NCBI GenBank assembly: GCA_003290165.1
Contig: QNQO01010699.1
Location: forward strand, 1 to 64,000
DNA from: Berberis thunbergii
Taxonomy: Eukaryota > Streptophyta > Magnoliopsida > Ranunculales > Berberidaceae
Direction: 5' to 3'
Length of the DNA: 64,000 bases
In this document: positions 11,170 to 21,980 of the stretch, one piece after another
How the letters are laid out: each line of letters begins with the position of its first letter
How positions within the stretch are numbered: position 1 is the stretch's first letter
Notes under the pieces: generated by a model
The model's database searches: none
Seen by the model: only the letters and a program-made list of their open reading frames with translations
Told to the model about the DNA's origin: nothing
Made by a program: the position numbers and the translations under genes

Positions 11170-11695
11170 ATTTGGCACCGTCCGTGGGGACAATATAGTT
11201 CTTAACTTTACACTAAGCGTCGTCTCCTACCAATTCCCAATGAGATGGTGACTAGCAGGTCACGCAACAAAAAACCAGGGGACACATCCAACACTCCGGC
11301 TATCCCTATATCAGTTCCTGCCATACACAGACAGCCTACTCACATCCCCGCACCAACGACAGTAACGGCAGACCCAGAATCGAGGTGCTGACATCTCAAA
11401 TGTAGCAAGTCATCAAGACAGTGGAGACGCTGACATGACAAAATCCACTCGTTGCTAATGAAGACCAGGAATAGCATGGAAGACCTAGCAAAACACTAAA
11501 GAAGTTGGGGTAGGAAAACTAAATCTGAATTGGGAAGGACCTTACAGAGTTGCTAAGGTTAATAGGGCGGGAACATACTGGCTGGAAGACGCCAACAACG
11601 ACGGGTTAAAACGACCATAGAATGTAGAACATCTCAAAAGAGTATTATCAAAAAAATATTTTGATTTTAACAAAACTTCCAATGTTGTCCGTTAC
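11170..11695 (+). pseudogene. PBS, gag start and integrase end fused by deletion (element 2)
   Basis: A tggcaccgtccgtgggga-type PBS begins at 11173. It looks like a derivative of the tRNA-Asp-type site common in Tat elements. A gag start MVTSRSRNKKPGDTSNTPAI follows at 11245. After about 11400 the frame breaks and the sequence jumps to the integrase C-terminus: LNLNWEGPYRVAKVNRAGTY, then VEHLKRVLSKKYFDF at 11515-11690. Nearly all of gag, PR, RT, RH and IN is missing, so the element could move only in trans, if at all. Confidence 0.75.
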
Positions 11696-11698
11696 AAC

Positions 11699-11945
11699 CA
11701 CTACACCAAAAGGCTTGTTTAGCTACGGGGAGGTGGCCACGGCTCTAAGCCGTTGGTTTATTTGCCACAGCTAAAAATCGTGGCTATAACGGCCAACGGT
11801 TTAAAATCGTGGCTAAAAAATAAAACCGTGGGAAAAAAACACTACACCAAAAGGGTTGCTACGGTTTTAAACCGTGGCTATAACTGCCAACGGTTTATAA
11901 CCGTGGCTAAACATGCCAACGGTTTGAAACCGTAGCTAAAATTTT
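11699..11945 (+). repeat. CACTA-1 left end: terminal inverted repeat, subterminal repeats and a duplicated terminus
   Basis: The terminus CACTACACCAAAAGGCTTG starts at 11699. A second copy, CACTACACCAAAAGGGTTG, starts at 11840. Between and after them lie about seven short copies of accgtggctaa or its inverse. In CACTA elements such subterminal repeats are transposase-binding sites. Confidence 0.8.
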
Positions 11946-12029
11946 TTTTACTTTCATGCTTTGGCCAAAATGGTTTCACGCTTTGGAGTGAGATTTTCGC
12001 GTTTTGGCAAAAACATTTGATGAAAAACA

Positions 12030-12330
12030 GATTCTCGAAAGAAGAAGAAGGATGAAAGAAGGAGAAGCAGGGAAGAAGAAGAATGACAAAACAGGGAAGA
12101 AGAAGAAAGATGAAACAGGGAAGAAGAAGGACGAAAGAAGGAGAGGACGATAGAAGAAGAAGCAGGGACGAAACAGACTCTCGAAGCAGGGAAGAAGAAT
12201 GACGAATGAAGGAGAGGATGATAGAAGAAGAAGAAGAAGAAGAAGAAGAAGACGAAGAAGAAGAAGAAGAAGAAGAAGAAGAAAAAGAAAAAGAAAAAGA
12301 AAAAGAAAAAGAAAAAGAGTAAGAGAAGGT
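12030..12330 (+). repeat. Purine-rich GAA/GAAGAA and AAAAG microsatellite
   Basis: A long run of gaa/gaagaag units grades into aaagaa units at 12280-12320. It generates an arginine/lysine-rich open frame (12199-12525) that is an artefact of the repeat. Confidence 0.85.
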
Positions 12331-12801
12331 AAGATCTCCTTCTTCTTCTTTAGATCTCCTTATTCTTTAGATCTCTTTGTTGATCTCTTCTTCTTATTTT
12401 TTTCTTCTTTCATTAAAGCAAACCCTAGAACTCACTTTCTTTTTTCTCCAGCTCGATTTCTGAGAGGAGAAGAAGAAGATTTCTCCGAATGGATCAATTT
12501 ATCCGCTCCCGAAGAAGATTGTTGATGATGAAGCCTGGTTTTACACCCCCATTGTAGGTTTTACTTTGACTCTAAACCTCTCATCCTTCAATCGCCCACG
12601 ACGCACAAGGTGACCAAACCCTCTTCTCTCTATTTAAATTCAATCAAGTTACTATTGGCATTTCTTTAATCTAGAGTAATTCAATGTGATTTCGATGAAA
12701 AGTTGTAATTTTTTGTCTGTTTGATCTGTTTACTATAATGAGGTTTGGCTAAATGATCTATTGGTTTTGTAATTCATAAAAAATGTGATGACATTTGCCA
12801 G

Positions 12802-13770
12802 TTTGAGTTCGAACACCAAGACTGCTCAAGGAATCAAACTCACTGAACGGCTTGGGAGCTTGCCCAAAGTAGTTTTGAATTCTGCTGGTGGAAGGTATTG
12901 AATTTACATTCTTTACCTTCAATTTGTTCAAGAAATGATGGGTTTTGTGAATTTCTTGATCAACCACATTGGAGTCTTAACTTTCAATTCGAATGAAATA
13001 GTTTCATACTTTTCATGCATTTGTTTCCTTCACACAATTAATAGTGATAATGCTAAAAACTTGGAATGTTGATCACATCATTTGTGTCCAGTGAGGCAAA
13101 GATTTACTTATTTGGAGGGTGCATTACATCATGGAAAGTTCCAAGTGGGAAGGACTTGCTTTATGTTCGTCCGGACGCCGTATTTAATGGACAGAAACCC
13201 ATCAGGTTATTTGTTTTAGCCCTCGCATGACCTCAACTTATTTTCTTTGAGTTTTGCTAATATTATTTCTTAAGCCCCTAGATGGTTACGAATGATACTA
13301 ACTTCATTTCTAATTGTGAATTAGTGGAGGAGTCCCACATTGTTTCCAACAGTTTGGACTTGGTGCAATCCAACAGGTATGGTTGGTTTTGTATTTTTTT
13401 TTCGAGTCTTTTGTAATGTTTCTACTGATCTTCATATGACCTTGCTTTTGAAGTGTCATTGTACTTCTATTCTCGCTAGTTAATAGATGCATGATTATTG
13501 ACTAGCGCATAACCAACACTATAACCTAGTTAATTAACACTTAATGGCCTTCGGTTTATAGATATTTTACATTTTGAATATGTATGTGCATTGATGGATC
13601 TTCTTGCCGATCTACTTTAAAAACTCTACAGTTTATGCTTACAATTTTTTTTTTCAAAAAACAACCTTTTTCTTGTTCCTAAATTTATCTTCGTCAAATT
13701 CACCCTCTTTTGCAGCATGGATTTGCTAGGAACTCGAACTGGTCTGTTGCTGATTCTAGATGGTTCAATC
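12802..13770 (+). pseudogene. Captured fragment of glucose-6-phosphate 1-epimerase (aldose-1-epimerase family)
   Basis: Four exon-like blocks with splice sites: 12802-12894 (TAQGIKLTERLGSLPKVVLN), 13092-13205 (SEAKIYLFGGCITSWKVPSG, then LLYVRPDAVFNGQKPIS), 13325-13376 (GGVPHCFQQFGLGAIQQ) and 13716 to about 13770 (HGFARNSNWSVADSR). This order and phase match the N-terminal half of plant glucose-6-phosphate 1-epimerases (D-hexose-6-phosphate mutarotases), which interconvert the alpha and beta anomers. GT donors and AG acceptors border each block. The catalytic His/Glu region further along is missing and a stop follows soon after the last block. It is a gene fragment inside CACTA-1. Confidence 0.8.
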
Positions 13771-14176
13771 ATTTGACTTGAGTTCATTTTGTCCTAGCAG
13801 ATCTCTAGGTTAAACCTCGGATGGTTGGTCTTGACACTGCATGTGCATCAATTTTGCTATATTATGTTTACATAAGGTAAACTCTATCTTTTATGCATGG
13901 AATATTACCTGAAAGACATTTTTTTTGCTAGTTTATTCATTTCCATACATTTCCTATTGTGCAGCGATGGTGCATTAGCAGGAGATAATGCCGTGAAATT
14001 ACTGAAAGTGGCCTGGTTGGTTTTGCCAATTAGTCTTTTAACAATTAATTTTGATATTATATATGTATCGTTGTGGGATGCAGCATTATAGGTTTATCTG
14101 ATCACATTTTTCTGGTTTTGTTGCATTACAGGTGAACTTAAGAATTTGTGATCATCTTTGACAGTGACCTTCTCCA

Positions 14177-15388
14177 ATGGCTCGTTCAAAGGACAAACTT
14201 AACACAAAGGAGATTGATGCGAGAAGTATGTCATCCTCACATCGCCATGCAGAAGGACCACCAACACCGCATATCCACAAGGTTGGGAACCCCTCTCAGC
14301 AAAACTTGTTGAAGGATGTAAAAAACACATTGAAGGAGGCTTTCTTCACAGATGACCCTTTGCGTTCTTTCAAGGACCAACCAAAGTCTAGAAAGTTCAT
14401 TCTTGGCATCCAGGCCATTTTTCCTATTCTTGAGTGGGGGAGACATTACACTCTAGCTAAATTTAAGGGAGATCTCATTGCGGGACTCACTATTGCAAGT
14501 CTATGCATTCCTCAGGTAGCTATATAACTTTGTTTAATTCAAAGAATAAAATTTGAACTACAAAATCTAACAATTATCTGATGTGTATAATAGGACATTG
14601 GGTATGCAAAGTTTGCTAATCTGGATCCCCAATATGGACTATGTAAGTTATTTTTCTGATTGAAAAAAATTTGCATCTGCTCATTTAGTCTGTTAGATTT
14701 TGATATTTATTTTATGTTCCTTGATGTGTATTTAGACTCGAGCTTTGTTTCTCCATTGATTTACGCTTTGATGGGAAGTTCAAGAGATATTGCCATTGGA
14801 CCCGTGGTTGTGGTGTCTTTGTTGCTAGGGACTCTCCTTCAGGATGAAATTAATCCAGTTAAAAATGCAAAAGAGTATCGTCGGCTTGCATTTACTGCTA
14901 CTTTCTTCGCCGGTGTCACTCAAGCTGCACTTGGCTTTCTCAGGTAACTTATGTTTTTCTAGGAACCGTCTTCTTGGCTATTTCTTGGCGATCTGTCTCA
15001 CCACTGTACTAGTAATGTTGTTTTTTATGTGTTTCAGATTAGGGGTTCTTAATAGATTTCCTTTCCCATGCAGCCATTGTTGGGTTTATGGGTGGGATAG
15101 CTATTACGATTGCCCTTCAACAGCTTAAAGGTTTTTTGGGCATTAAAAATTTTACAAAGAAAAGTGACATTGTTTCTGTAATGAAGTATGTCGTTCATTC
15201 AACACATCATGGGGTAAACCCTCATAACCTCTCACAAATCCTAAAATTTCCTTGTTTTCTAATGACATATATTTGGGTTTTGATTGCAAGTTACTAAAAT
15301 TTATGCTTTACCCCAATTACAGTGGAACTGGCAGACTATAGTCATCGGAGAAGCATTCTTACTTTTCCTTCTTGTCACTAAGTACATA
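14177..15388 (+). pseudogene. SULTR1: Captured 5' part of a group 1 (high-affinity) sulfate transporter
   Basis: The first five exons are kept: 14177-14515 (ATG start), 14594-14642, 14736-14943, 15038-15213 and 15323-15388, all with GT/AG borders. They encode the cytosolic N-terminus and first membrane segments. Readable pieces include FTDDPLRSFKDQPKSRKFIL, LIAGLTIASLCIPQ, DIGYAKFANLDPQYG, ALMGSSRDIAIGPVVVVSLL and VGFMGGIAITIALQQLKGF. These match SLC26-type H+/sulfate cotransporters of SULTR group 1, which take up sulfate at the root plasma membrane. An extra base in exon 4 (about 15047-15052, between GVLN and DFLSHAA) shifts the frame. The rest of the transporter and the STAS domain are absent. 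The next sequence is a different gene. Confidence 0.85.
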
Positions 15389-15626
15389 GTATGACTCTCT
15401 GCTCTTTACCTTCATTTGTTATCCTTTATTCAATTTTCTGGTTTCCTAATTTATCTATGCTTATGTAAACACAAGCAAAGAAGAATTGGAAAAATTTTGG
15501 GTTCCCTACGTGCTCAAATTCTTCTAGTTCATGGGCTTCAAATGTCCTAAGAGAAAAGGAGTTGTAGACTTTTTGCAAAGTTACAAGTTTCTATATTAGT
15601 GTATTCTATTTATGGGGTTTATGTAG

Positions 15627-16014
15627 GTGGATGTTTCGAAAGTAAAGATGGATGTCGTCAAGGCTTGGATTGCACATAGGGTGACTGAGCTTCTTGGGTT
15701 TGAAGATGAATTTCTTATCAATTTTATTTATGGTCCTCTAGATGGAAAGGTGAGTTTCTCTTTCTTCTTAATTTTGGTTCATCTATAGTGTGTGTGTCTT
15801 GTGTGGGTGTTGACTATTTCGTTTGATATAGGAGATTAATGGGAAGCAAGTTCAAATCCAGATTACTGGATTCATGGAGAAAAATATTGGAAAGTTCATG
15901 AAAGAGCTTTGGGGTCTCCTCCTCAGTGCTCAGAGTAATGCTAGGCTGAATCAGATCGAATTAATAGTGAGATTCAGAAGAAGAAAGAGCTTGAACAGGA
16001 GAAGTCTAAGATGG
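15627..16014 (+). pseudogene. Captured PWI-domain fragment of an SRRM1-type splicing factor
   Basis: Two exons, 15627-15749 (VDVSKVKMDVVKAWIAHRVT, then ELLGFEDEFLINFIYGPLDG) and 15832 to about 16013 (EINGKQVQIQITGFMEKNIG, then FMKELWGLLLSAQSNA). They encode the PWI domain of serine/arginine repetitive matrix protein 1, a nucleic-acid-binding fold in pre-mRNA splicing coactivators. After SAQSNA an indel moves the reading to SEIQKKKELEQEKSKM, the expected charged helix. The RS-rich tail is missing. The first exon starts in phase 0, the same phase in which the upstream SULTR1 exon 5 ends. Confidence 0.8.
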
Positions 16015-16360
16015 TAACTTGTTCATTCTATGCCAACTTCTCTTTGACGTTGTTGGGACTTTCTGTTTTGACTGTCATTTGTGTTTTTCTGGCATTTAGC
16101 TTCCTTCTGCAATTATTTGGGTTCATGTCCTTTTACCTCAAACTACTGTAGGATGGTGAGTGTGTGTGCCTTCACTATCTTATTATTGACATCCACGTCA
16201 TTTTCTCCTAGTTATGTTCTGAAATCTGTATATGTAGGTGTTTTTGATGTGAAATTTATATCTGTATTTTCTTAAAGGGCGCTTTTCATAAGAAATGCAT
16301 ATCTTTGTTTTCGTAATGGTTTCTTTTAATCTGAAATTTGTGTCTGTATTTTCTTAAAAG

Positions 16361-16646
16361 GGTGAAATCACAAAATGGATGACTGCAATTGAAGAAATGG
16401 CAGGAATGGATGTTCTCTGAGGTGACAAAACCGGATCCCTTACTCTAAATCGCCTCATTGTTGACCGAAACCTGATAGAGGTGCACGACTTATTTATTGT
16501 TTGCCTAGTTAATGTGAATTATTATTACATTGTGTTGGGCATGGACAAAGATACTATTGTCTTGCATGCAGCTAGAGCCTCAAGACTTGAGAACCAAGAT
16601 GCTATTGACACAGCCATTGTCAACATGCTTGCTTATCTAAAAGAGG
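16361..16646 (+). pseudogene. Captured fragment of a plasma-membrane H+-ATPase (P-type, AHA family)
   Basis: Two blocks: 16361-16480 (GEITKWMTAIEEMAGMDVL, a TGA stop, then [20 protein letters not shown]) and about 16541-16646 ([20 protein letters not shown], then [15 protein letters not shown]). This is the phosphorylation-site region of P3A proton pumps, which energise the plasma membrane. The usual motif CSDKTGTLTLNK has become [15 protein letters not shown], so the phosphorylated Asp survives but lies behind a stop, and the final Thr is Ser. The short exon joining the two blocks (VFAKG) has lost its acceptor. It is clearly non-functional as a pump. Confidence 0.8.
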
Positions 16647-18750
16647 TAGCAAATGAAATAGAAAATATGTTTTTGATAACTCTTCTATCCAGGTGACCTT
16701 GATTGTTGGTATTGATTGCTCAATAAATTTGCTTAGTTTTCTTTTTTGAATGGTTAGGATTCAAGACTTGTTGAACTGGTTTGGGTAGTGCATATGGGAT
16801 GCATTCTATAAAAATGTTACAGCATATGGAGTGAGGCAAGGGCTTGAAAGGTATGAACTTTATATGAAATGGGTTATTTCAGTTCTTTTTGTTCTAATTG
16901 AATTATGCTTATGGTTTTTTGTTATTTAATTGCAGATAAATTTTTTATTAGTTAAAGGGATAAATTGTTTCTTTGGAGTTAAGGGGATAAACTTTTTCTA
17001 ACCATGATCTTACATGCTTCTCCATTTGGATGTGGGTTCCCTTCTTTAAATATTCTCTACAGTTCACTTTCTCATAATTTGTTCAGTTTTATAACATGGT
17101 TTTTATTGAAGATGTTAATACCTTTAGAGGCTAGCAATCTATGATGACAAGTTTTCAGTTCTTATCAATGAGATACTCTTACTTGGTAAAGTTTTGGCAT
17201 TTGGGATGTTTTTTCAGTATATAAAACAGAGATGTATACCCAACAAAATACAAAGAATGCTCTAGTTTCGAGCTATGTTTTGATGATTGTTTGGAGTTTT
17301 CTTTGAGGTGTTTGGTGGTCTCTTGGCTGCGGTTTGTAATGACAGAGTTAGGATGTAGTAAGGACCTATTTTGGGGGTCGGTTTTTAGCTGGATCATACT
17401 GCCGGGAAGTGGAAAATGCAGCCACGGTGGAGGTCTACAGTTTGTATTGCAGTTTGTATTCAGAATGTTATTAAATAATAATGTTTTTAAATGATTCTTT
17501 GAACATTGATTTTGTTTCAACATAGTTATATTGATCATATACTAGCTAAAGTACATGAAATTTGAACTGCAGTTCAAAGCATTCAAATTAAGCTCGGACT
17601 TGCAGTTCAAATTGCGTAAGTGCAGTTCAAATAGCATCATGACTAGCATGCTATGTCATTAGTAACCTCTTCATTGGAACTTGGTCGATTCTTTTTTTAT
17701 GTGTTGTAATTTTCGCAACACTGTCAATTGAATACTATAGCATGCATGATACATATTTAGTTTATGAGAAGCAACAAGATGAACTTCATTGAGTTTCTCA
17801 TGGTACAGAGTTTCCCAAACACTAGTAGGGGTTCTAAGGTGGTGTACAGAGTAATGTATGAATACTTCCAAGTAACCATAGATGTTTAGCACACTAATAC
17901 TCATTTTTTATGTGTTCTAATCTTCGCAACATTGTCAATTTGAGGTTGGTCTTCCCATGTTCTAATCTTTGTTACTTTTTGTTTGGATAAGCTCCAAATG
18001 GTAATCGGTGTGGTACCAAAGAATCATTTGTACTGACCCTTATCAAAGCTAGGGCCAATGCATGACTGTAAATGAAATTTGTAACCTCCCTAGCATTAAC
18101 AACTTAATATTTGTATCCTATTTGATACATCAATAAACTTTTAAAACATGGTTCTATCAGGCACGTTGATAGAAAAAAAAGTTCGATGAAGAAAGATCCT
18201 CTTTAGGATAGTTTCTTTAATTCATTCCGGGCATATGCTATGATTTGGTTTCATATGCTTTGGTTTCATAGTGATTTTAAAGCTCTTGTCAAAGTCTGAC
18301 TGCTAGCTTAAATGGTTGATGAGTTGGTTTTCTTAGTTGTTCTGTTCATTCTTCACTTTCTTTCATTTTTATCAGTATTCTCCTTATCTTTCTAAACCAT
18401 TATATTAATATCTGAAGCTATTATCTTATTAGAAGATTTTGGATGAGAAGCTTATGATCTACACCTTATGCGACTAGCATGACTGTGCTTGAAACTACTT
18501 ATCTGGTCTGCAAACACAACTTGAACTTCTGTTAGATTGATCTAACATATTGGCACTTGGACCGGTTCGACTCTTCCGTTTAGTTGGGAAGATTTTTTCA
18601 ATTAAGAATCTAGTAGTATTTTGATTTGTAAATAAAATGTATCCCAGTTGAATAATCCTGGGACTTTCAACAATTGGTTGGATGTTATTTTCTTCATTCA
18701 GTGCTATGAGTTGGATACACATTCAATGATTCTGAACTAGAACATCATAT
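16647..18750. other. CACTA-1 interior without recognised genes
   Basis: AT-rich sequence. A short block near 16760-16850 (in one frame DAFYKNVTAYGVRQGLER) looks coding-like but I do not recognise it. Isolated open frames at 17179-17538 and 17671-17904 have no family features. Confidence 0.5.
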
Positions 18751-19295
18751 CTAATATTGATCAAGTTTTGATTCTTTGCTAGGTACCAGCTGATCATTGG
18801 CAAACATATAAATGTCCCCTTGCTGAGCAACAATACAAGGATGATGTTTAATATGGTGCTGATATAGAACCTTCAGAAGAAGAGCTTGTTGTCCTGGAGT
18901 TCCACTGCCTCTTTTAGAACCTATGAGACATACAATACACCAAGTAGAAGGGGTCATGGTAAGTAGTCTGTATACACACGTCACGGGGAAGAATAGACGC
19001 AACAAGAATGGGCAATGGTAGGTCCTGGAACCGAGTGCTGGCAAGGCACTCTGCTGTAAAACAGAGTGTCCCCTGTTTTTCGGAATAGGGAGAGGCTGCG
19101 GACTGGAAGGACTGGGCACTGGTTGCTGCGGACTGTGCTGTGGCCTGGACTGGTGGTAAGGCCGTGGTGAGATGGTGGATAGGCATTAGGATGATGGACA
19201 CTGTTGCATCGCAGAGCGTCCTGTTGCTGTGCTGTGTTCTGAGCTGCTGCGATGCAGTGGCCTTCATGCGAACACGGTGCTGCGACACTCTGCAA
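18751..19295 (-). other. Unrecognised GC-richer block with overlapping minus-strand open frames
   Basis: Three minus-strand frames stay open together over 18914-19119 (ORFs of 122, 124 and 104 codons starting at 19119, 19288 and 19295). Base composition is visibly richer in G and C than its AT-rich surroundings. I recognise no domain. It may be another captured piece or a worn retroelement segment. Confidence 0.3.
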
Positions 19296-19709
19296 TATGG
19301 GTTTTCTTATTTATGTGAATACAATTGTTGTTTAGGTGTTTTTTATTGTTTGCGGGGATCATTTATTTTCTTTGGTTAGTTGAAATCAATAGTTTATAAG
19401 AACATCCATTTAGTTGAATTGTGAAATTGTAATTGGGTTATTGAGAAACCAAAGAAACAAAGATTGAGGTTTTATTATTGACTCAATTTTGATTCAAAAC
19501 TGTGATTTGCTTATTGACTTAATGCTTTAGTTGGAGCTGAACATAGTCCACAAAACCAAATATTGGATTGGGTTTTTTATAGTTCAGTTAGGATCATTTA
19601 CTTTGTTTGATTGATTGCCATTGAAATATTCTATCAAAACATTGAGTTGGTTGTCTAAAAATGTGAGTTTAATGAAAAGTGTGGTTATCTTTGGATTTTT
19701 CTGCTGCAG

Positions 19710-20801
19710 GGAGGTAATGTTGGAGAAACAATTAACTTGACATCGGGTAGATCGTTCAATATGCGTGTGGTTTTGGGAGCATGCAATCGCTGAAGGAGAT
19801 TCATCTAAGGTACTGATATTCGATTTGTTCAGAATTAGAAAAGAGTACAATTTCATTGCATTGGTCTTTACATTAAACATAGACCATCTTTAGCAACTTC
19901 CATATGAATTATCGTGCGCGCGTGAGTGTCCTCTTTCCTCAGTAATGGGATTTCTTTTCCCTTCCACGGGAAAAAAAGATCTATTTGATCCAGAAATTAT
20001 CCGCCCATTTAACATCCTTGCTTTTGGGAGAGTGAAAAAGGAGTATGATGATTTCGTTGCTTTTGTGCTTTGGTTATTTGGGAATTACATCATGGTGTGT
20101 CTCTCGGAACACATGCATCATTTCTGTTCCCCCTGAGCTTCCCCATGTTGGAGCGTTGATCCCCTTTACAAAAGGTAATGCTAGCTAGCACCAGTAGCAA
20201 GTAGCTACTTGATTGCACAATATCTGCTTGCAGCACCACCAAGGGAACTGTTTGTATTATTTTTTGCCCAAGCAGTAGGAATCTTAATCTAGTAGCACGA
20301 TTTATTTGGTGAAGCTCTCTACCATCCACTCTCAACTTTTCCGTGAATACATTTTGTTGTGTTCATTGTCTCCTTATTAAGTCACTCACTATATGGAAAC
20401 AAATAGGTTTACAGAAATATGTAAGAACTATATTCTCTTTAATTTGCTAATTGCTAACTTACTCTTGCATTGACTTTTGGTTGATCTCATTTGGTAGTCA
20501 TAGCTTCCACCTGTGATTGCTTCTCCAACGCACTATCTTTTCAAGATTGTTCGCAAGGGGATCACATTTCTGGCATGCACTCAGGTCGAAATGCCGCCTT
20601 TGATGGCAATTGAGGTTTGTTAATAATTTTGTTCCAATGGTTAATTGTAGTCGATAACAGATGAAAATGCAAGATTTTGTGAATCACTGAGATTTAACTT
20701 TTTGATTTTAGTTCCTTTCTAGAGTGGCAGAGGTACTGTCAGATTATCTTGGTGGCTTGAATGAATACCTAATCAAGGATAACTTTGTTATTGTATATCA
20801 G
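19710..20801 (+). pseudogene. AP3M: Captured fragment of the AP-3 complex subunit mu gene
   Basis: Three exons: 19710-19809 (GEVMLEKQLT, a TGA in place of Gly, then HRVDRSICVWFWEHAIAEGD), 20504-20614 (PPVIASPTHYLFKIVRKGIT, then FLACTQVEMPPLMAIE) and 20712-20801 (FLSRVAEVLSDYLGGLNEYL, then IKDNFVIVYQ). They form the N-terminal longin-like part of the medium (mu) subunit of the AP-3 adaptor, which sorts cargo to the vacuole. Splice borders are intact. The mu homology domain is absent. The intron 19810-20503 holds an open stretch (LFDPEIIRPFNILAFGRVKK at 19984-20043) that I do not recognise and that may be a seventh captured piece. Confidence 0.82.
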
Positions 20802-21534
20802 GTATTTATCTTTGTTCCTTTCTTTCCTGATAGTAAATAATATTTCGAATTGGAATATCTATAAGCAATGAAGAAATTCGATGTACACTAATAAATAAGA
20901 GAAATTGATATAAAGAAAAGGGAAAATTGTTAGTTGCCGTACTTTTCTCTGCATGTGAAGCCACGTTTAGCTAAGATAAAATTCCTTAAAGGAATCTGAA
21001 CATTATTTTGAATTTCAAAAGGATTTGGTAAATATGATTTTGATTTCTTTTCTCCTATTCTGCATTTCGATATGTTTCTGCTTTTTAAATTGTAACAGTC
21101 AGTTAAATTTGGAAATTGAATAGATACGTTGTTTGAAGATTTTGAAATGAGTATAGGATTTGAACATTATCACTCCTTTGTGTTTTGGAATGAAACACAA
21201 ACTAATTTTCATCTCAAAACATGGAACATTATTTGACATTGATTGTTCTTTTCTTCATCCATTTGTAGTACTTAGTTTATGATATTCTCTTAAGTAGTGC
21301 ACAACAACCTATGTCTTTTCTCTTATTTTAAACTTGTATGCAGTTGTGTATCCAATGGAGTAGTTGGTTCTCCAGCATTTGCAGCCTTTGATCAAGGTAT
21401 GTTTCATTTGCTCGAGATTATCCAATTTTTATCATTTGTTCAATGTTTCAACTTGTAAATATACTTCATAATTTTTTGGTGACTGAAGACGTGTGTTTTG
21501 TCTCCTCATTTGTGCAGGATATTATGTTTTCCTT
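20802..21534. other. CACTA-1 interior, mostly AT-rich; one exon-like block
   Basis: Largely AT-rich. A block near 21344-21394 bordered by AG and GT reads VSNGVVGSPAFAAFDQ in one frame, but I cannot place it in a family. Confidence 0.4.
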
Positions 21535-21700
21535 GGGTCTTTCAATCTGAATTCTCTAGTCTCTATATTGATGCTACAGTTAGACACGTTAACAGAGCAA
21601 CAACTAATGGGCATATGCAACCTTCAACAGTCCTCACAACAAGCTGAGGAAGCACTCTCTCAAGGGCTTGAGCAACTCTACCAATCTTTTCACCTGCAAT
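21535..21700 (+). pseudogene. Captured fragment of a TGA-type bZIP transcription factor (DOG1 domain)
   Basis: LMLQLDTLTEQQLMGICNLQ followed by QSSQQAEEALSQGLEQLYQS is the C-terminal DOG1-domain segment of TGA factors, bZIP proteins that bind as-1 elements and partner NPR1 in salicylate responses. The bZIP region is absent. Downstream the sequence repeats a ctaccaatcttttc phrase and ends in a stop at 21754. Assignment to TGA2/5/6-like or TGA1/4-like members is not possible from this piece. Confidence 0.75.
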
Positions 21701-21980
21701 TTAGACACTCTACCAATCTACCAATCTTTTCCCTTCGGGCAAGTCCATGGGAATAAATGTATTGCATATTCTTTGACCATTTGATGTAATTGTATAATCT
21801 GGTCAACTAACAAATGACAAAACGTGCACAGCATGAAACAAAGTTTGGCACATTTGATGTAATTGTATAATTTTATTAATTACATTACTTTGCCTCTATT
21901 CGTTTAAGTTTGGCACATTAAAATTTTTATTTTCTAGAAATAAAACTTATAAGATGTAATAAAAAGTCATTTGATAGCAA

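Noticed and set aside
12199..12525. 108-codon arginine/lysine-rich frame
   Set aside because: Produced by the GAA/AAAAG microsatellite. Not a protein-coding gene.
14177..15388. Functional sulfate transporter gene
   Set aside because: Only five 5' exons are present, exon 4 has a frameshift, and the sequence changes to another gene inside a CACTA element.
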